From Antarcticibacterium arcticum (GTDB taxonomy: Bacteria > Bacteroidota > Bacteroidia > Flavobacteriales > Flavobacteriaceae), in the NCBI RefSeq assembly GCF_007993795.1, contig NZ_CP042476.1, positions 186,001 through 250,000 of the forward strand: a stretch of DNA of 64,000 nucleotides, written 5' to 3'. The notes under the pieces are model-generated. The model made no database searches, was not told the origin of the DNA, and saw only the letters and a list, made by a program, of their open reading frames with translations. The first letter of the stretch is position 1, and each line of letters opens with the position of its first letter. This document shows positions 19,549 through 27,819 of the stretch, one piece after another. Position numbers and translations under genes: made by a program.

Positions 19549-20581
19549 AAAAATTCTCATACTCATTGCGGTACTAGGACTAGCCGCACTGGGTTACTTC
19601 AGCTATAAGATCTACAACAATATCTTCAATGCAAACACCGTCTTCGACAGTGAAAATGTAACAATTTATATACCAACCGGCGCAACGTATTCACAGGTAC
19701 GCGATAGCCTTAGGCCCTATTTAAAGGACCTTGCATCATTTGACGATGTGGCCCAAAAAAAGGGTTATGTAAGTAAAGTGAAGCCCGGAAAATATGTTAT
19801 AGAAAAAAATGCCAATAATCATCGTATAACCGATATTCTGAGAATTGGGAATAAACCGGTACAGGTAGTGTTCAACAATCAGGAAAGGCTTGAAAATCTG
19901 GCCGGCAGGATCGCCACTCAAATTGAGGCAGACAGTGTCTCACTCCTGAATACTATGAGGGATCCGGAATTTTTAAGCCAAAATGAATTTAAGGTTGAGA
20001 ATGCCCTTGCAATGTATATTCCCAATCAATATGAATTTTTCTGGAATACTTCTGCGGAAGAATTTAGGACCCGTATGAAGAAGGAATACACCAGATTCTG
20101 GACTGCCGAAAGATTACAAAAAGCTGAAGAAATAGGATTAACCCCCAACGAAGTAGCGGTGGTGGCCTCTATAGTGCAAAAGGAAACTGCAAAAGTAGAT
20201 GAACGCCCCAAGGTTGCCGGGGTGTATATGAACAGGTTAAAAAATGGATGGAAACTGGATGCAGATCCTACGGTAATTTATGCTTTAAAGCTTAAGAATA
20301 AAGATTTTGATACTATAATTAAGCGGGTGTTTTATAAAGATCTAACCCTGGATTCTCCATATAATACATATTTGTATAAGGAACTACCCCCGGGCCCCAT
20401 TGCAATGCCGGATATTTCATCTATTGATGCGGTACTTAATTATGAACGGCACAAGTATTTTTATTTTGTAGCCGACGTTGAAAATTTCGGGTACCATAAA
20501 TTTGCTGAAAATCTTGACCAGCACAACCGTAATAAGCAGGCATATGTACGCTGGATAAACGCGCAGGGGGTTAAACGGTAA
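19538..20581 (+). CDS. mltG: Endolytic peptidoglycan transglycosylase MltG
   Basis: A 347-residue inner-membrane enzyme that cuts nascent glycan strands and sets their length. It has one N-terminal transmembrane helix (about 5-23) and a LysM-like segment (about 40-105, VTIYIPTGATYSQVRDSL). The YceG catalytic domain carries 'ASIVQKETA' with catalytic Glu216, 'RPKVAGVYMNRL', 'LDADPTVIYAL' and the 'SPYNTYLYKELPPGPIAMP' signature. Length is normal. It is the last gene of the dapF operon, and the pairing fits a peptidoglycan role. Confidence 0.96.
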   Translation: MYIKKILILIAVLGLAALGYFSYKIYNNIFNANTVFDSENVTIYIPTGATYSQVRDSLRPYLKDLASFDDVAQKKGYVSKVKPGKYVIEKNANNHRITDILRIGNKPVQVVFNNQERLENLAGRIATQIEADSVSLLNTMRDPEFLSQNEFKVENALAMYIPNQYEFFWNTSAEEFRTRMKKEYTRFWTAERLQKAEEIGLTPNEVAVVASIVQKETAKVDERPKVAGVYMNRLKNGWKLDADPTVIYALKLKNKDFDTIIKRVFYKDLTLDSPYNTYLYKELPPGPIAMPDISSIDAVLNYERHKYFYFVADVENFGYHKFAENLDQHNRNKQAYVRWINAQGVKR

Positions 20582-20656
20582 TATTTCTTACGTTAACAGG
20601 AAATTCATATTAGGATTAGATTAACACTCTGCAAATCAGATTATTAAATTTTATCG

Positions 20657-20664
20657 TATCTTTG
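20657..20664 (+). promoter_or_regulatory. -7 promoter element for the lysozyme-like gene
   Basis: TATCTTTG, an exact TAnnTTTG match, 58 nt before the chosen ATG. A GTTAAC-containing motif lies about 60 nt further upstream (20590-20598). Confidence 0.6.
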
Positions 20665-20665
20665 C

Positions 20666-20695
20666 ACGGTGAAATTGAAAGGGGCACCGTTTTTG
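20666..20695 (+). promoter_or_regulatory. 5'-leader hairpin with T run, possible attenuator
   Basis: ACGGTG (20666-20671) pairs with CACCGT (20685-20690), followed by more T. It begins at about the predicted transcription start. The stem is short, so a regulatory role is only a suggestion. Confidence 0.3.
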
Positions 20696-20721
20696 CCACT
20701 AACCTTTCAGAACAAAATTTT

Positions 20722-21381
20722 ATGAGAAAGAAAGTTGTCAAATTTTCAATCCTACCCCTTATTGCAGGTTCAGTTTTTTTTAGTTTTTCAACAAAAGAGG
20801 CTGCGAATTTAGATATATTTTCCACTTCCAAAGTAGAGAATCTAGAGTATACCGTAATTTCATCTGAAGATTATGTGCCTGTAGAAGAAGAATCCCCAAG
20901 AATAATTCCAGTCCTTGGAAAATCCTATACCGGTTTTAAAGAAGCCCTTGCATTTAAAGAATCCCGCGGTAATTACAAAGTTATAAATGAGTTTGGTTAC
21001 ATGGGCAAATACCAGTTTGGTAAAGGTACACTTAACCTTATTGGTATAAAGGATACCCGCTTATTCTTAAATTCACCCGAGTTACAGGAGGCGGCATTTT
21101 ATGCCAATGCATCCCGTAACAAATGGATCCTAATTCGTGATATTAAAAGGTTTGAAGGGAAAGTAATAAATGGAATTGAGATAACTGAATCCGGAATCCT
21201 TGCAGCTGCACACCTTGCAGGGCCGGGGAGTGTAAAGAAATATCTTAGAAGTTGGGGGGCGAATGCTTTTAGTGATGCCTTTGGAACCACTATTGGATTT
21301 TATTTAAAGAAGTTTGGAGGTTATGACACTTCCTTTATTGAGCCCGATAAAAATGCGCGGGCAGTAGCTTTTCAAAATTAG
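20722..21381 (+). CDS. Secreted lysozyme-like / transglycosylase-type protein
   Basis: A 219-residue exported protein. Signal peptide 1-25 (KKVVKFSILPLIAGSVFFSF). The mature domain contains 'FKEALAFKESRGNYKVINEF' followed by 'GYMGKYQFGKGTLNLIG', the E-S-x-G-x-Y...G-x-Y-Q-F pattern of lysozyme-superfamily lytic transglycosylases; the Glu of 'KESRG' is the probable catalytic residue. 'AAAHLAGPGSVKKYLRS' is also typical of the fold. It probably cleaves peptidoglycan, which fits mltG upstream. The start is ATG 20722; an upstream in-frame TTG at 20662 overlaps the -7 box. The 3' end overlaps the convergent methyltransferase gene by 4 nt. Confidence 0.8.
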   Translation: MRKKVVKFSILPLIAGSVFFSFSTKEAANLDIFSTSKVENLEYTVISSEDYVPVEEESPRIIPVLGKSYTGFKEALAFKESRGNYKVINEFGYMGKYQFGKGTLNLIGIKDTRLFLNSPELQEAAFYANASRNKWILIRDIKRFEGKVINGIEITESGILAAAHLAGPGSVKKYLRSWGANAFSDAFGTTIGFYLKKFGGYDTSFIEPDKNARAVAFQN

Positions 21382-22109
21382 TTTTCTTTCTGAATTATAA
21401 ATATAGTAGGCCTTTTATGAAGGTCTACTTTTGTTTTACCCCAATCCTTAATACTTTTTGTAATAATATATTCAGAAGTAAGGGTAAGGTCGCAGGCTAT
21501 GCAAAGCCTCGTGGCCGGGCTTAAAGATTGCAGGATGTCTTCTAACAGATTATTGTTGCGGTAGGGGGTTTCAATAAAGATCTGGGCCTGGTTCCTCTCC
21601 AGTGAAATTCTCTCCAGGTTTTTTAATTCGTGTTTCCTTTCTTTTTTATCAATAGGTAAATATCCATGAAATGTAAAACTTTGCCCATTCATTCCGCTAC
21701 CCATCATAGCGAGGAGGATAGAGGAGGGGCCTACGAGTGGAATAACCTGGATGCCCATTTCATGGGCAAGTTTCACTACTTCAGCTCCGGGATCGGCCAC
21801 ACCGGGGCAGCCGGCTTCGCTTAGTAATCCTACATCAATTCCTTCTTTACAGGGTTCTAAATATGAGGGGATGCTACGGGCCTCAGTAAATTTATTTAAT
21901 GAGCTTAGTTGGAGTAAAGGTTGTTTTTTTCCGGGAACTACCATTTTAATAGACCTTCTTGCCGTCTTTTCATTTTCAACGATATAATGATCTACTTTTT
22001 CTATTATCTTTTTAATGGAATAGGGAAGAACATCTATTGGATTTGAGTCTCCTAAGGTAGTAGGAATTAAATATAACTTTCCGGAAAATTTAAAAGGAGA
22101 CTGTTGCAT
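21378..22109 (-). CDS. SAM-dependent methyltransferase, RsmI/tetrapyrrole-methylase family
   Basis: A 243-residue protein of the tetrapyrrole methylase superfamily. Motifs: LYLIPTTLGD at the start, 'GLLSEAGCPGVADPGAEVV' (the GxPxxxDPG substrate loop), 'VIPLVGPSSILLAMMGSGM' and 'QIFIETPYRNNNLLEDI'. These are shared with RsmI, which 2'-O-methylates C1402 of 16S rRNA. The protein is shorter than RsmI (about 280 residues) and Bacteroidota also have a separate RsmI, so this may be a paralogue with another target. Last gene of the dnaA-phosphatase-methyltransferase unit. Confidence 0.85.
   Translation of the reverse strand: MQQSPFKFSGKLYLIPTTLGDSNPIDVLPYSIKKIIEKVDHYIVENEKTARRSIKMVVPGKKQPLLQLSSLNKFTEARSIPSYLEPCKEGIDVGLLSEAGCPGVADPGAEVVKLAHEMGIQVIPLVGPSSILLAMMGSGMNGQSFTFHGYLPIDKKERKHELKNLERISLERNQAQIFIETPYRNNNLLEDILQSLSPATRLCIACDLTLTSEYIITKSIKDWGKTKVDLHKRPTIFIIQKEN
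21405..21440 (+). terminator. Plus-strand terminator inside the convergent gene's 3' end
   Basis: AGTAGGCCTT (21405-21414) pairs with AAGGTCTACT (21420-21429) with one G-T pair, followed by TTTGTTTT. It would stop transcription of the lysozyme-like gene while overlapping methyltransferase codons. Confidence 0.5.
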
Positions 22110-22145
22110 GAAATATGGAATTATAATGTATCTAAAGAGTTAAAA

Positions 22146-22607
22146 TTACTCTTTGTTAAGTTTTGATGCAATAACCTCACAGGCTTCATCAAGCATTTGA
22201 AAAACGTTTTCAAAACCATGGGCTCCGCCGTGATAAGGGTCTGGAATATCAACTTTTTCCCCGGGGAATATCTCGTCAAGAATTAATTTTACCTTTTGAA
22301 TATCCTCATCATTCCGTGCCTGGGCGATCACATCATCATAATTGCTGGTATCCATAACATAGATATGATCAAAACGGTCAAAATCTGCCGGTTCAAACTG
22401 CCTTCCGCGCTGGTCTGTTATATCCAAACCATAACGTTTGCCCACCGAAATTGATCGCGGGTCTGGCGAATGGTCTACGTGCCAGGATCCTGTGCCGGCA
22501 GACTCTATGATGATCTTATTAGGGTCAACTTTGGATTTTAGAATTCCTTCGGCCAGGGGAGATCGGCATATATTGCCGAGGCACACCATTAACACACGGG
22601 TTTTCAT
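22146..22607 (-). CDS. Low-molecular-weight protein-tyrosine phosphatase
   Basis: A 153-residue cytoplasmic phosphatase. The CX5R phosphate-binding loop is at the start (VCLGNICRSP, Cys9 to Arg15), and the general acid Asp lies in 'DIPDPYHGG'. It removes phosphate from phosphotyrosine proteins and often controls exopolysaccharide tyrosine kinases, but none is present here. It starts 11 nt after dnaA on the same strand, so it is probably co-transcribed. Confidence 0.95.
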   Translation of the reverse strand: MKTRVLMVCLGNICRSPLAEGILKSKVDPNKIIIESAGTGSWHVDHSPDPRSISVGKRYGLDITDQRGRQFEPADFDRFDHIYVMDTSNYDDVIAQARNDEDIQKVKLILDEIFPGEKVDIPDPYHGGAHGFENVFQMLDEACEVIASKLNKE

Positions 22608-22618
22608 AAAAAAGATTT

Positions 22619-24046
22619 TTAAAGAGTAAGCTTTTTATTCAGGTCTTCAACAAATTTCTTGAATTGTTTATCTGTCGCAGCAAGATTGTCTACTGTTTTA
22701 CAGGCGTGAAGTACGGTGGCATGGTCGCGTTTTCCAATCTGGCTTCCTATACTTGCAAGGGATGCCTTGGTAAATTTCTTAGCAAAGAACATGGCAAGTT
22801 GTCTTGCCTGTACAATGTGACGTTTCCTGGTTTTAGATTGTAAAGTTTCCACATCCATCTGGAAATAATCACTAACGATCTTCTGGATATAATCTATTGA
22901 AACCTCACGCTTGGTGTTCTTAACGTAATTGTCAACAATCTTTTTTGCCAGTTCCAAAGTAATATCCTTTTTATTAAAAGAGGAATGGGCTATTAAGGAA
23001 ATTATAGCGCCTTCCAGTTCCCGGATATTGGTTTTGATATTGTTTGCAAGGAACTCGATGATATCCTCAGGCATTTCAACCCCATCACGATATAATTTAT
23101 TTTTTATGATGGAAACCCGGGTTTCAAAATCCGGGTGTTGCAACTCGGCTGATAGTCCCCATTTAAATCTTGATAACAGGCGTTGTTCAATATCCTGCAT
23201 ATCGACCGGGGCCTTGTCACTGGTTAAAATAACCTGCTTTCCGTTTTGATGAAGGTGATTGAAAATATGGAAGAATACATCCTGCGTACCTGCCTTACCG
23301 GAAAGTAACTGGATATCATCTACAATAAGAACATCTATGATTTGGTAGAAATGAATAAAATCATTCCTGTTATTCTTTTTTACAGATTCAATATACTGCT
23401 GGGTAAATTTTTCAGCAGAAATATATAAAACCGTTTTCTCAGGGTATTTATCCTTAATGTCCACTCCAATGGCGTGAGCAAGGTGAGTTTTTCCCAAACC
23501 TACCCCTCCAAAGATAAGAAGCGGATTAAAGGATGTTCCTCCCGGTTTATTGGACACGGCGAGCCCTGCAGATCTTGCCAACCTGTTGGAATCTCCCTCC
23601 AGGAAATTCTCAAAATTATAATTCGGGTTCAATTGTGATTCTATTTTCACATTTCTAATACCGGGTATTATAAAGGGGTTGCGTAATTCCGGATTACGGT
23701 TCTTTACCGGGACATCTACTTCCTGAGATGCCATATGGCTGCGTTGTGTACTGGGAATTCTTTCTGTAAAGGGGAGTTTGTTGCCGTAGGTGTTTTCCAT
23801 TTTAATAACGTACACCAGTTTTGCTTTTTCCCCCAACTCTTTTGTAAGAGAAACCTTTAATAATTTTACATAATGCTCTTCAAGCCACTCATAGAAAAAT
23901 TTGGAGGGTACCTGAATACTTAAAGCACAATCTGTAAGCTTTACTGCCTGTATCGGCTCGAACCATGTTTTGTAGGCTTGAGGGGTTATATTATCTTTGA
24001 TAAAAGCTAGACAGCTATTCCAAACTGATTGCGCAGTTTTTGACAT
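22619..24046 (-). CDS. dnaA: Chromosomal replication initiator DnaA
   Basis: A 475-residue AAA+ protein that opens oriC. Domain I is at about 1-80 (TPQAYKTWFEPIQAVKL) and a short linker at about 90-135. The AAA+ domain has Walker A GGVGLGKT (180-187), Walker B VLIVDD (239-244) and the arginine-rich sensor region 'QRLLSRFKWGLSAEL'. C-terminal domain IV carries the DNA-binding signature 'GKRDHATVLHACKTV'. Length is normal. Immediately upstream (24120-24158) there are three 13-bp-spaced repeats resembling DnaA boxes, consistent with autoregulation or an origin. Confidence 0.98.
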   Translation of the reverse strand: MSKTAQSVWNSCLAFIKDNITPQAYKTWFEPIQAVKLTDCALSIQVPSKFFYEWLEEHYVKLLKVSLTKELGEKAKLVYVIKMENTYGNKLPFTERIPSTQRSHMASQEVDVPVKNRNPELRNPFIIPGIRNVKIESQLNPNYNFENFLEGDSNRLARSAGLAVSNKPGGTSFNPLLIFGGVGLGKTHLAHAIGVDIKDKYPEKTVLYISAEKFTQQYIESVKKNNRNDFIHFYQIIDVLIVDDIQLLSGKAGTQDVFFHIFNHLHQNGKQVILTSDKAPVDMQDIEQRLLSRFKWGLSAELQHPDFETRVSIIKNKLYRDGVEMPEDIIEFLANNIKTNIRELEGAIISLIAHSSFNKKDITLELAKKIVDNYVKNTKREVSIDYIQKIVSDYFQMDVETLQSKTRKRHIVQARQLAMFFAKKFTKASLASIGSQIGKRDHATVLHACKTVDNLAATDKQFKKFVEDLNKKLTL

Positions 24047-24119
24047 GCTTTTTGTTAGATTATTTTAGGTTAGTAGTTGGTCGTAAATTGAGCAGTAATA
24101 ATATCCTGTCAATCTTTTT

Positions 24120-24158
24120 GGTGAAACAAATATGTGAACAAAATATGTGAAAAAAAAA
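24120..24158 (-). promoter_or_regulatory. Three 13-bp iterons upstream of dnaA, DnaA-box-like
   Basis: Starting at 24120, 24133 and 24146 the plus strand reads GGTGAAACAAATA, TGTGAACAAAATA and TGTGAAAAAAAAA. On the minus strand these are TTTTTCACA (a full TTWTNCACA match), TTGTTCACA (one mismatch) and TGTTTCACC (weaker). The exact 13-bp phase and the place 74-112 nt before dnaA suggest DnaA binding. Confidence 0.5.
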
Positions 24159-24252
24159 TTCTTTTACTATTGAATTTTAAGAAAATTTTATGCATACTAG
24201 CTCTAGGCTATGAAAGTACAAAACCTAAATAAATAATCCCCCCTTTTTTTCT

Positions 24253-24651
24253 ATGAAAACTCATCACACCTATGTTAAAGTGCGTTATGCTGAAACCGAC
24301 CAAATGGGGGTAGTACACCATGGAAATTACGCCCAATATCTCGAGATGGCGCGTATTGACTGGCTTGGCCAATTTGGGGTTTCATATAAACAAATGGAAA
24401 TTGAAGGAATTATGCTCCCCGTATTTTCTATGGAGTTTAAATTCATCAAATCTGCCACCTTTGATGATATTCTTAAAATTGAGACCCGTTTAAAGAAAAT
24501 TCCGCAGGTAAAAATCGAATTTGAGTACTCAATTTACAACCAGGAAAATGAGTTACTAACCACCGCTTCTACGGTGTTGGTTTTTATGGATTCCGTATCC
24601 AGAAAACCTATAAAATGTCCGGATTTTATTCTTGAAAAACTTGAGGCTTAA
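24253..24651 (+). CDS. Acyl-CoA thioesterase, 4HBT (YbgC-like) family
   Basis: A 132-residue hotdog-fold thioesterase. The 4-hydroxybenzoyl-CoA-thioesterase signature 'RYAETDQMGVVHHGNYAQYL' is near residues 10-29 and includes the catalytic Asp. The helix 'EMARIDWL' and the strand 'KIETRLKKIPQVKIEFEYSI' complete the fold. It hydrolyses acyl-CoA; chain preference cannot be told. It is divergent from dnaA, with a 206-nt shared upstream region, and its 3' end overlaps the convergent YigZ-family gene by 4 nt. Confidence 0.93.
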   Translation: MKTHHTYVKVRYAETDQMGVVHHGNYAQYLEMARIDWLGQFGVSYKQMEIEGIMLPVFSMEFKFIKSATFDDILKIETRLKKIPQVKIEFEYSIYNQENELLTTASTVLVFMDSVSRKPIKCPDFILEKLEA

Positions 24652-25262
24652 ACTTCGGTCCTGGTGATCTCAACTTTATAGACCGAATCAAATTTTTCAA
24701 ATATTTCTTCGGCATCTTTTTTTCGTACGCTGATAAAAATAGCACAATCCAACGCCAGTTCCTGTTTAATGATTTCAAGATTGTTTTCCTTGATAATACG
24801 CATTACAATATTCATCTCCGGATAATCAAATTTTATCCGGAATTTTTTATTTACAGTTCTTTCTACAATAGGGCTGTTCTCTAATGCCATTTGGGCTGCA
24901 GTCTTATAAGCCTGGATCAAGCCGCCCACTCCCAGTTTTACTCCCCCAAAATATCGAACCACAACTACCAGAATATCTGTCACATCAAAAGATTGAATTT
25001 GGCCATAGAGAGGCATCCCTGCCGAGTTTGACGGCTCCCCGTCATCATTTGCACGAAAATGTACCTCACCTTCCTCCTTGCCCATTTGCCAGGCATAACA
25101 CCAGTGCCTGGCCTGGTGATGTTTCTTCTTTAATTCCTCTATACAGGACTTTGCTTCCTCCTCGCTGGTTACAGGAAAGGCAAATCCAAAAAATTTGGAA
25201 TTCTTTTCCTTGAATAAAACTTCTTCAGAGGGTTTAGATATAGTTCTGTAGGTATCTTTCAA
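24648..25262 (-). CDS. YigZ/IMPACT family protein (UPF0029)
   Basis: A 204-residue protein. The UPF0029 domain occupies about 15-125: 'SKFFGFAFPV', 'HHQARHWCYAW', 'RANDDGEPSNSAGMPL' and 'VVVVRYFGGVKLGVGGL' are the conserved blocks. The C-terminal part (about 135-200) resembles the ferredoxin-like DUF1949 domain. The family is related to eukaryotic IMPACT; its role in bacteria is not settled. It starts at TTG 10 nt after the EamA gene and ends the ribD operon. Confidence 0.93.
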   Translation of the reverse strand: MKDTYRTISKPSEEVLFKEKNSKFFGFAFPVTSEEEAKSCIEELKKKHHQARHWCYAWQMGKEEGEVHFRANDDGEPSNSAGMPLYGQIQSFDVTDILVVVVRYFGGVKLGVGGLIQAYKTAAQMALENSPIVERTVNKKFRIKFDYPEMNIVMRIIKENNLEIIKQELALDCAIFISVRKKDAEEIFEKFDSVYKVEITRTEV

Positions 25263-25271
25263 ATCTAATAT

Positions 25272-26138
25272 TTAGCTAGTTGCTACCAGTAATATACTTA
25301 CTATTGCCAACAGGATCCCAATCCAGTTCTTTTTAATAAGGTGTTCTTTGAAAAGTAGAATTCCTAAAAGTGTTGAGAAGAGTACTATGGCTACATTATT
25401 AATTGTAAAAACCGTAGAGCTTTCAAATCCTTCCGTTCTCAAAGCCATTACAAGAAAGTAAATTGAAAAATAATTTGGAACCCCCAGTATTATTCCACCC
25501 AGAATATTCTTTCCCGTAATTCTCAATTTACCCATTAGAGCCTGCCCGGTAAGGATCACAATTCCAATCATTCCTGCAATGGCAAAGATGGAAGTGGAAA
25601 ATAAAGCTACTTCATCTTCGGCCACATAAGTTGTTTCCAGGTATTTGATAGTGGTATCAATAATCCCACTGCCTAAAAATACCAGAAGGGGAAAAATGAG
25701 ATTCTCCTTCTTGATCTTAATTCCGGTAGTAGTCTTAATAGACGTGAGATATACAGCTACCAGTGCCAAAAGTATCCCTGTAATTTTAAGAATCCCCGTG
25801 CTTTCATTGTAAAGGATAATTCCGAAAAAAACAGGGATTGCAACACTCATTTTGGTTGCGACAGAGACCACTGACAGTCCGCTTTTTTGCGTTGTAATTG
25901 CCGCGAGGTTAAAGACAGATATGAAAAGGGCCCCTAATACCAGTGTGCCGGGAAACCACAATTTTTCAGGGATAATAGTGACATCTGTGTTTTTTATATA
26001 TCCAAAAAAACCCACCATGCAGGCAAAAAAGTAGTTTATGATAATGGCTTGCAGGGTGTCTACCCTATATTTTTGAAACAGCTTAAATATGACAAAAATT
26101 ACGCTGGATGATAAAATGCTTAGCAGTAGATAGATCAA
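25272..26138 (-). CDS. EamA/DMT-family transporter
   Basis: A 288-residue inner-membrane protein with about ten hydrophobic segments along its whole length. Two EamA halves can be seen: the first at about 1-130, the second from about 145 onward. The end of the second half, VFTINNVAIVLFSTLLGILL and 'FKEHLIKKNWIGILLAIVSI', is typical of drug/metabolite transporters. The substrate is unknown; context (ribD, HAD phosphatase) is compatible with a flavin-related compound but does not prove it. Start and previous stop overlap by 4 nt (ATGA), so translation is coupled. Confidence 0.88.
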   Translation of the reverse strand: MIYLLLSILSSSVIFVIFKLFQKYRVDTLQAIIINYFFACMVGFFGYIKNTDVTIIPEKLWFPGTLVLGALFISVFNLAAITTQKSGLSVVSVATKMSVAIPVFFGIILYNESTGILKITGILLALVAVYLTSIKTTTGIKIKKENLIFPLLVFLGSGIIDTTIKYLETTYVAEDEVALFSTSIFAIAGMIGIVILTGQALMGKLRITGKNILGGIILGVPNYFSIYFLVMALRTEGFESSTVFTINNVAIVLFSTLLGILLFKEHLIKKNWIGILLAIVSILLVATS

Positions 26139-26740
26139 AACAGCTCTTTTTTAATGGTGAAAAGATCTGTTACGTCTTCGCTAGCAGGGTCCAGATGCCA
26201 GGTTTGCAACCCCAGAGATGTGGCTGCATCTGTATTTTCTTTAGTATCATCAATAAAAAGACACTCCTCCGGTTTTAAATTGTGCGCATCCAGCACAAAT
26301 TTATAAATAGCGGCATCTGGTTTTCTAAAATTGATCTCATGGGATAGGTAGAAGGCATCAAAGCAATTTTTAAAATCTTCAAAAAAGGGAACATTTTTTT
26401 TTATCCAGTCAATATGGATTTCGTTGGTGTTGCTAAGTAGAAAAAGGCGGTATTGATTTGATGCTGAAAGTTCTTTGATGAATTCAAACCGATGTTCGGG
26501 AAAATCTATTAGAATGGCATTCCAGGAGTTTACAACAACATCTTTTTCCAGATTGTATTCTGAGCCGTAGGCCTTCAAAAATTCTTCGGAAGTGATCAAA
26601 CCCTTTTCGTATGCAAGATTCTTTTGAAGGATTGCTCCTGAAAATCCGCTAATATTGTGCTTTTCCATCTCCCGAAGGGTAGCTGGTTTATCCAGGTTTA
26701 CGAATATATCACCGAAATCAAATATTATGTTTTTAATCAT
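26135..26740 (-). CDS. HAD-superfamily (IA, YihX-like) phosphatase
   Basis: A 201-residue hydrolase. Motif I is FDFGDIFVNLD (nucleophile Asp8; the +2 residue is Gly, as in the YihX-like branch), motif II 'LLSNTNEIHIDW', motif III Lys in 'NFRKPDAAIYKF' and motif IV 'CLFIDDTKENTDAA'. It is probably a sugar-phosphate or nucleotide phosphatase. The overlap with ribD by 8 nt raises the possibility that it is the otherwise missing dephosphorylase of riboflavin synthesis, which is known to be done by HAD enzymes in other bacteria; this is inference from context. Confidence 0.9.
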   Translation of the reverse strand: MIKNIIFDFGDIFVNLDKPATLREMEKHNISGFSGAILQKNLAYEKGLITSEEFLKAYGSEYNLEKDVVVNSWNAILIDFPEHRFEFIKELSASNQYRLFLLSNTNEIHIDWIKKNVPFFEDFKNCFDAFYLSHEINFRKPDAAIYKFVLDAHNLKPEECLFIDDTKENTDAATSLGLQTWHLDPASEDVTDLFTIKKELF

Positions 26741-27791
26741 TGCTGTATATCATCAAGGTGTCTACTCCTGTTCTGTACTGCTCCTTAAAATTCCCCTGAA
26801 ATTCCGGTGCCTTTACTCCGCTCTTAAAATCGATATTTCCGGTGAAAATACGCGCTTCATCCCACAGCCCGGCCTGTATAAAAGTTTGAAGAGTACGGGT
26901 GCCGCCTTCGATTATAACCGACTGGATCTCGTGCCGGCACAGGATCTCGCAAATTTGGGAGGCAATTTCAGCTTCAAAATCTATTTCAGCAAAAATTAAC
27001 TGGTGTTTCCCCTGGTCGATTTGTACATCTTTTGCCTGGTGCTTTGCGCAGATAAAAATAGTTTTTACACTTTGATCATATACACAGGAATCTATGGGGG
27101 TGCGTAAATTTTTATCAATTATGATACGGGTAGGATCCGGGCCATCCCATAACCGGGTATTCAATTTAGGATCGTCCTCTACCGCTGTATTGGTACCAAT
27201 TAAAATTCCCTGTTCCTCGCTGCGCCATTTGTGAACCAGTTGGTTGGATAAAGCTCCGGTGATCCAAACCGGTTTTCTGCTATCCCGGGTTTCCGGTGCA
27301 ATAAAACCGTCCCGGGTTTGTGCCCACTTCAGGATAATATATGGCCGTTGCTTTTTATGAAAAGTAAAAAAGCGTTTGTTCAGGGCCTGGCACTCCTTAT
27401 CCAGCACCCCAAGGGTCACCTCGCAACCTGCATCCATTAATTTCTTTATTCCCTTCCCTGCTACTTTTGCAAACGGGTCAATGGTGCCAATAATTACTTT
27501 TTTAATACCACTGGCAATTATAAGATCGCTGCAGGGAGGAGTTTTGCCATAATGGCTGCAGGGTTCCAGGCTTACGTAGATGGTGGCCTTTTTAAGGAGG
27601 TCCCTGTTTTTAACTGAGCGTATGGCCATTACCTCTGCATGCGGCTCTCCCGCTGCGCGGTGCCAGCCTTCTCCAATGATATTTTCCTTATACACCAAAA
27701 CGCTCCCAACCATGGGATTGGGATAGGTGGTTCCCAGCCCGTTTTGGGCGAGTTGGATGCACCTATTTATATATTTTTCGTGTATCTTCAC
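26733..27791 (-). CDS. ribD: Bifunctional riboflavin deaminase/reductase RibD
   Basis: A 352-residue enzyme for two steps of riboflavin synthesis. The zinc deaminase domain (about 1-145) has His51 and Glu53 in HAEV and Cys78/Cys87 in PCSHYGKTPPC. The reductase domain (about 150-350) contains 'RPYIILKWAQTRDGFIAP', 'GILIGTNTAVEDDPKLNTRL' and 'VIIEGGTRTLQTFI'. The start is GTG 27791: the open frame runs 69 nt further upstream but would overlap the divergent GNAT gene, and homologues begin at this 'KIHEKYI'. First gene of the ribD-HAD-EamA-YigZ operon. Confidence 0.95.
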   Translation of the reverse strand: MKIHEKYINRCIQLAQNGLGTTYPNPMVGSVLVYKENIIGEGWHRAAGEPHAEVMAIRSVKNRDLLKKATIYVSLEPCSHYGKTPPCSDLIIASGIKKVIIGTIDPFAKVAGKGIKKLMDAGCEVTLGVLDKECQALNKRFFTFHKKQRPYIILKWAQTRDGFIAPETRDSRKPVWITGALSNQLVHKWRSEEQGILIGTNTAVEDDPKLNTRLWDGPDPTRIIIDKNLRTPIDSCVYDQSVKTIFICAKHQAKDVQIDQGKHQLIFAEIDFEAEIASQICEILCRHEIQSVIIEGGTRTLQTFIQAGLWDEARIFTGNIDFKSGVKAPEFQGNFKEQYRTGVDTLMIYSND

Positions 27792-27819
27792 GCCACAAAA
27801 ATAGGATTTAAAAGTAAGA

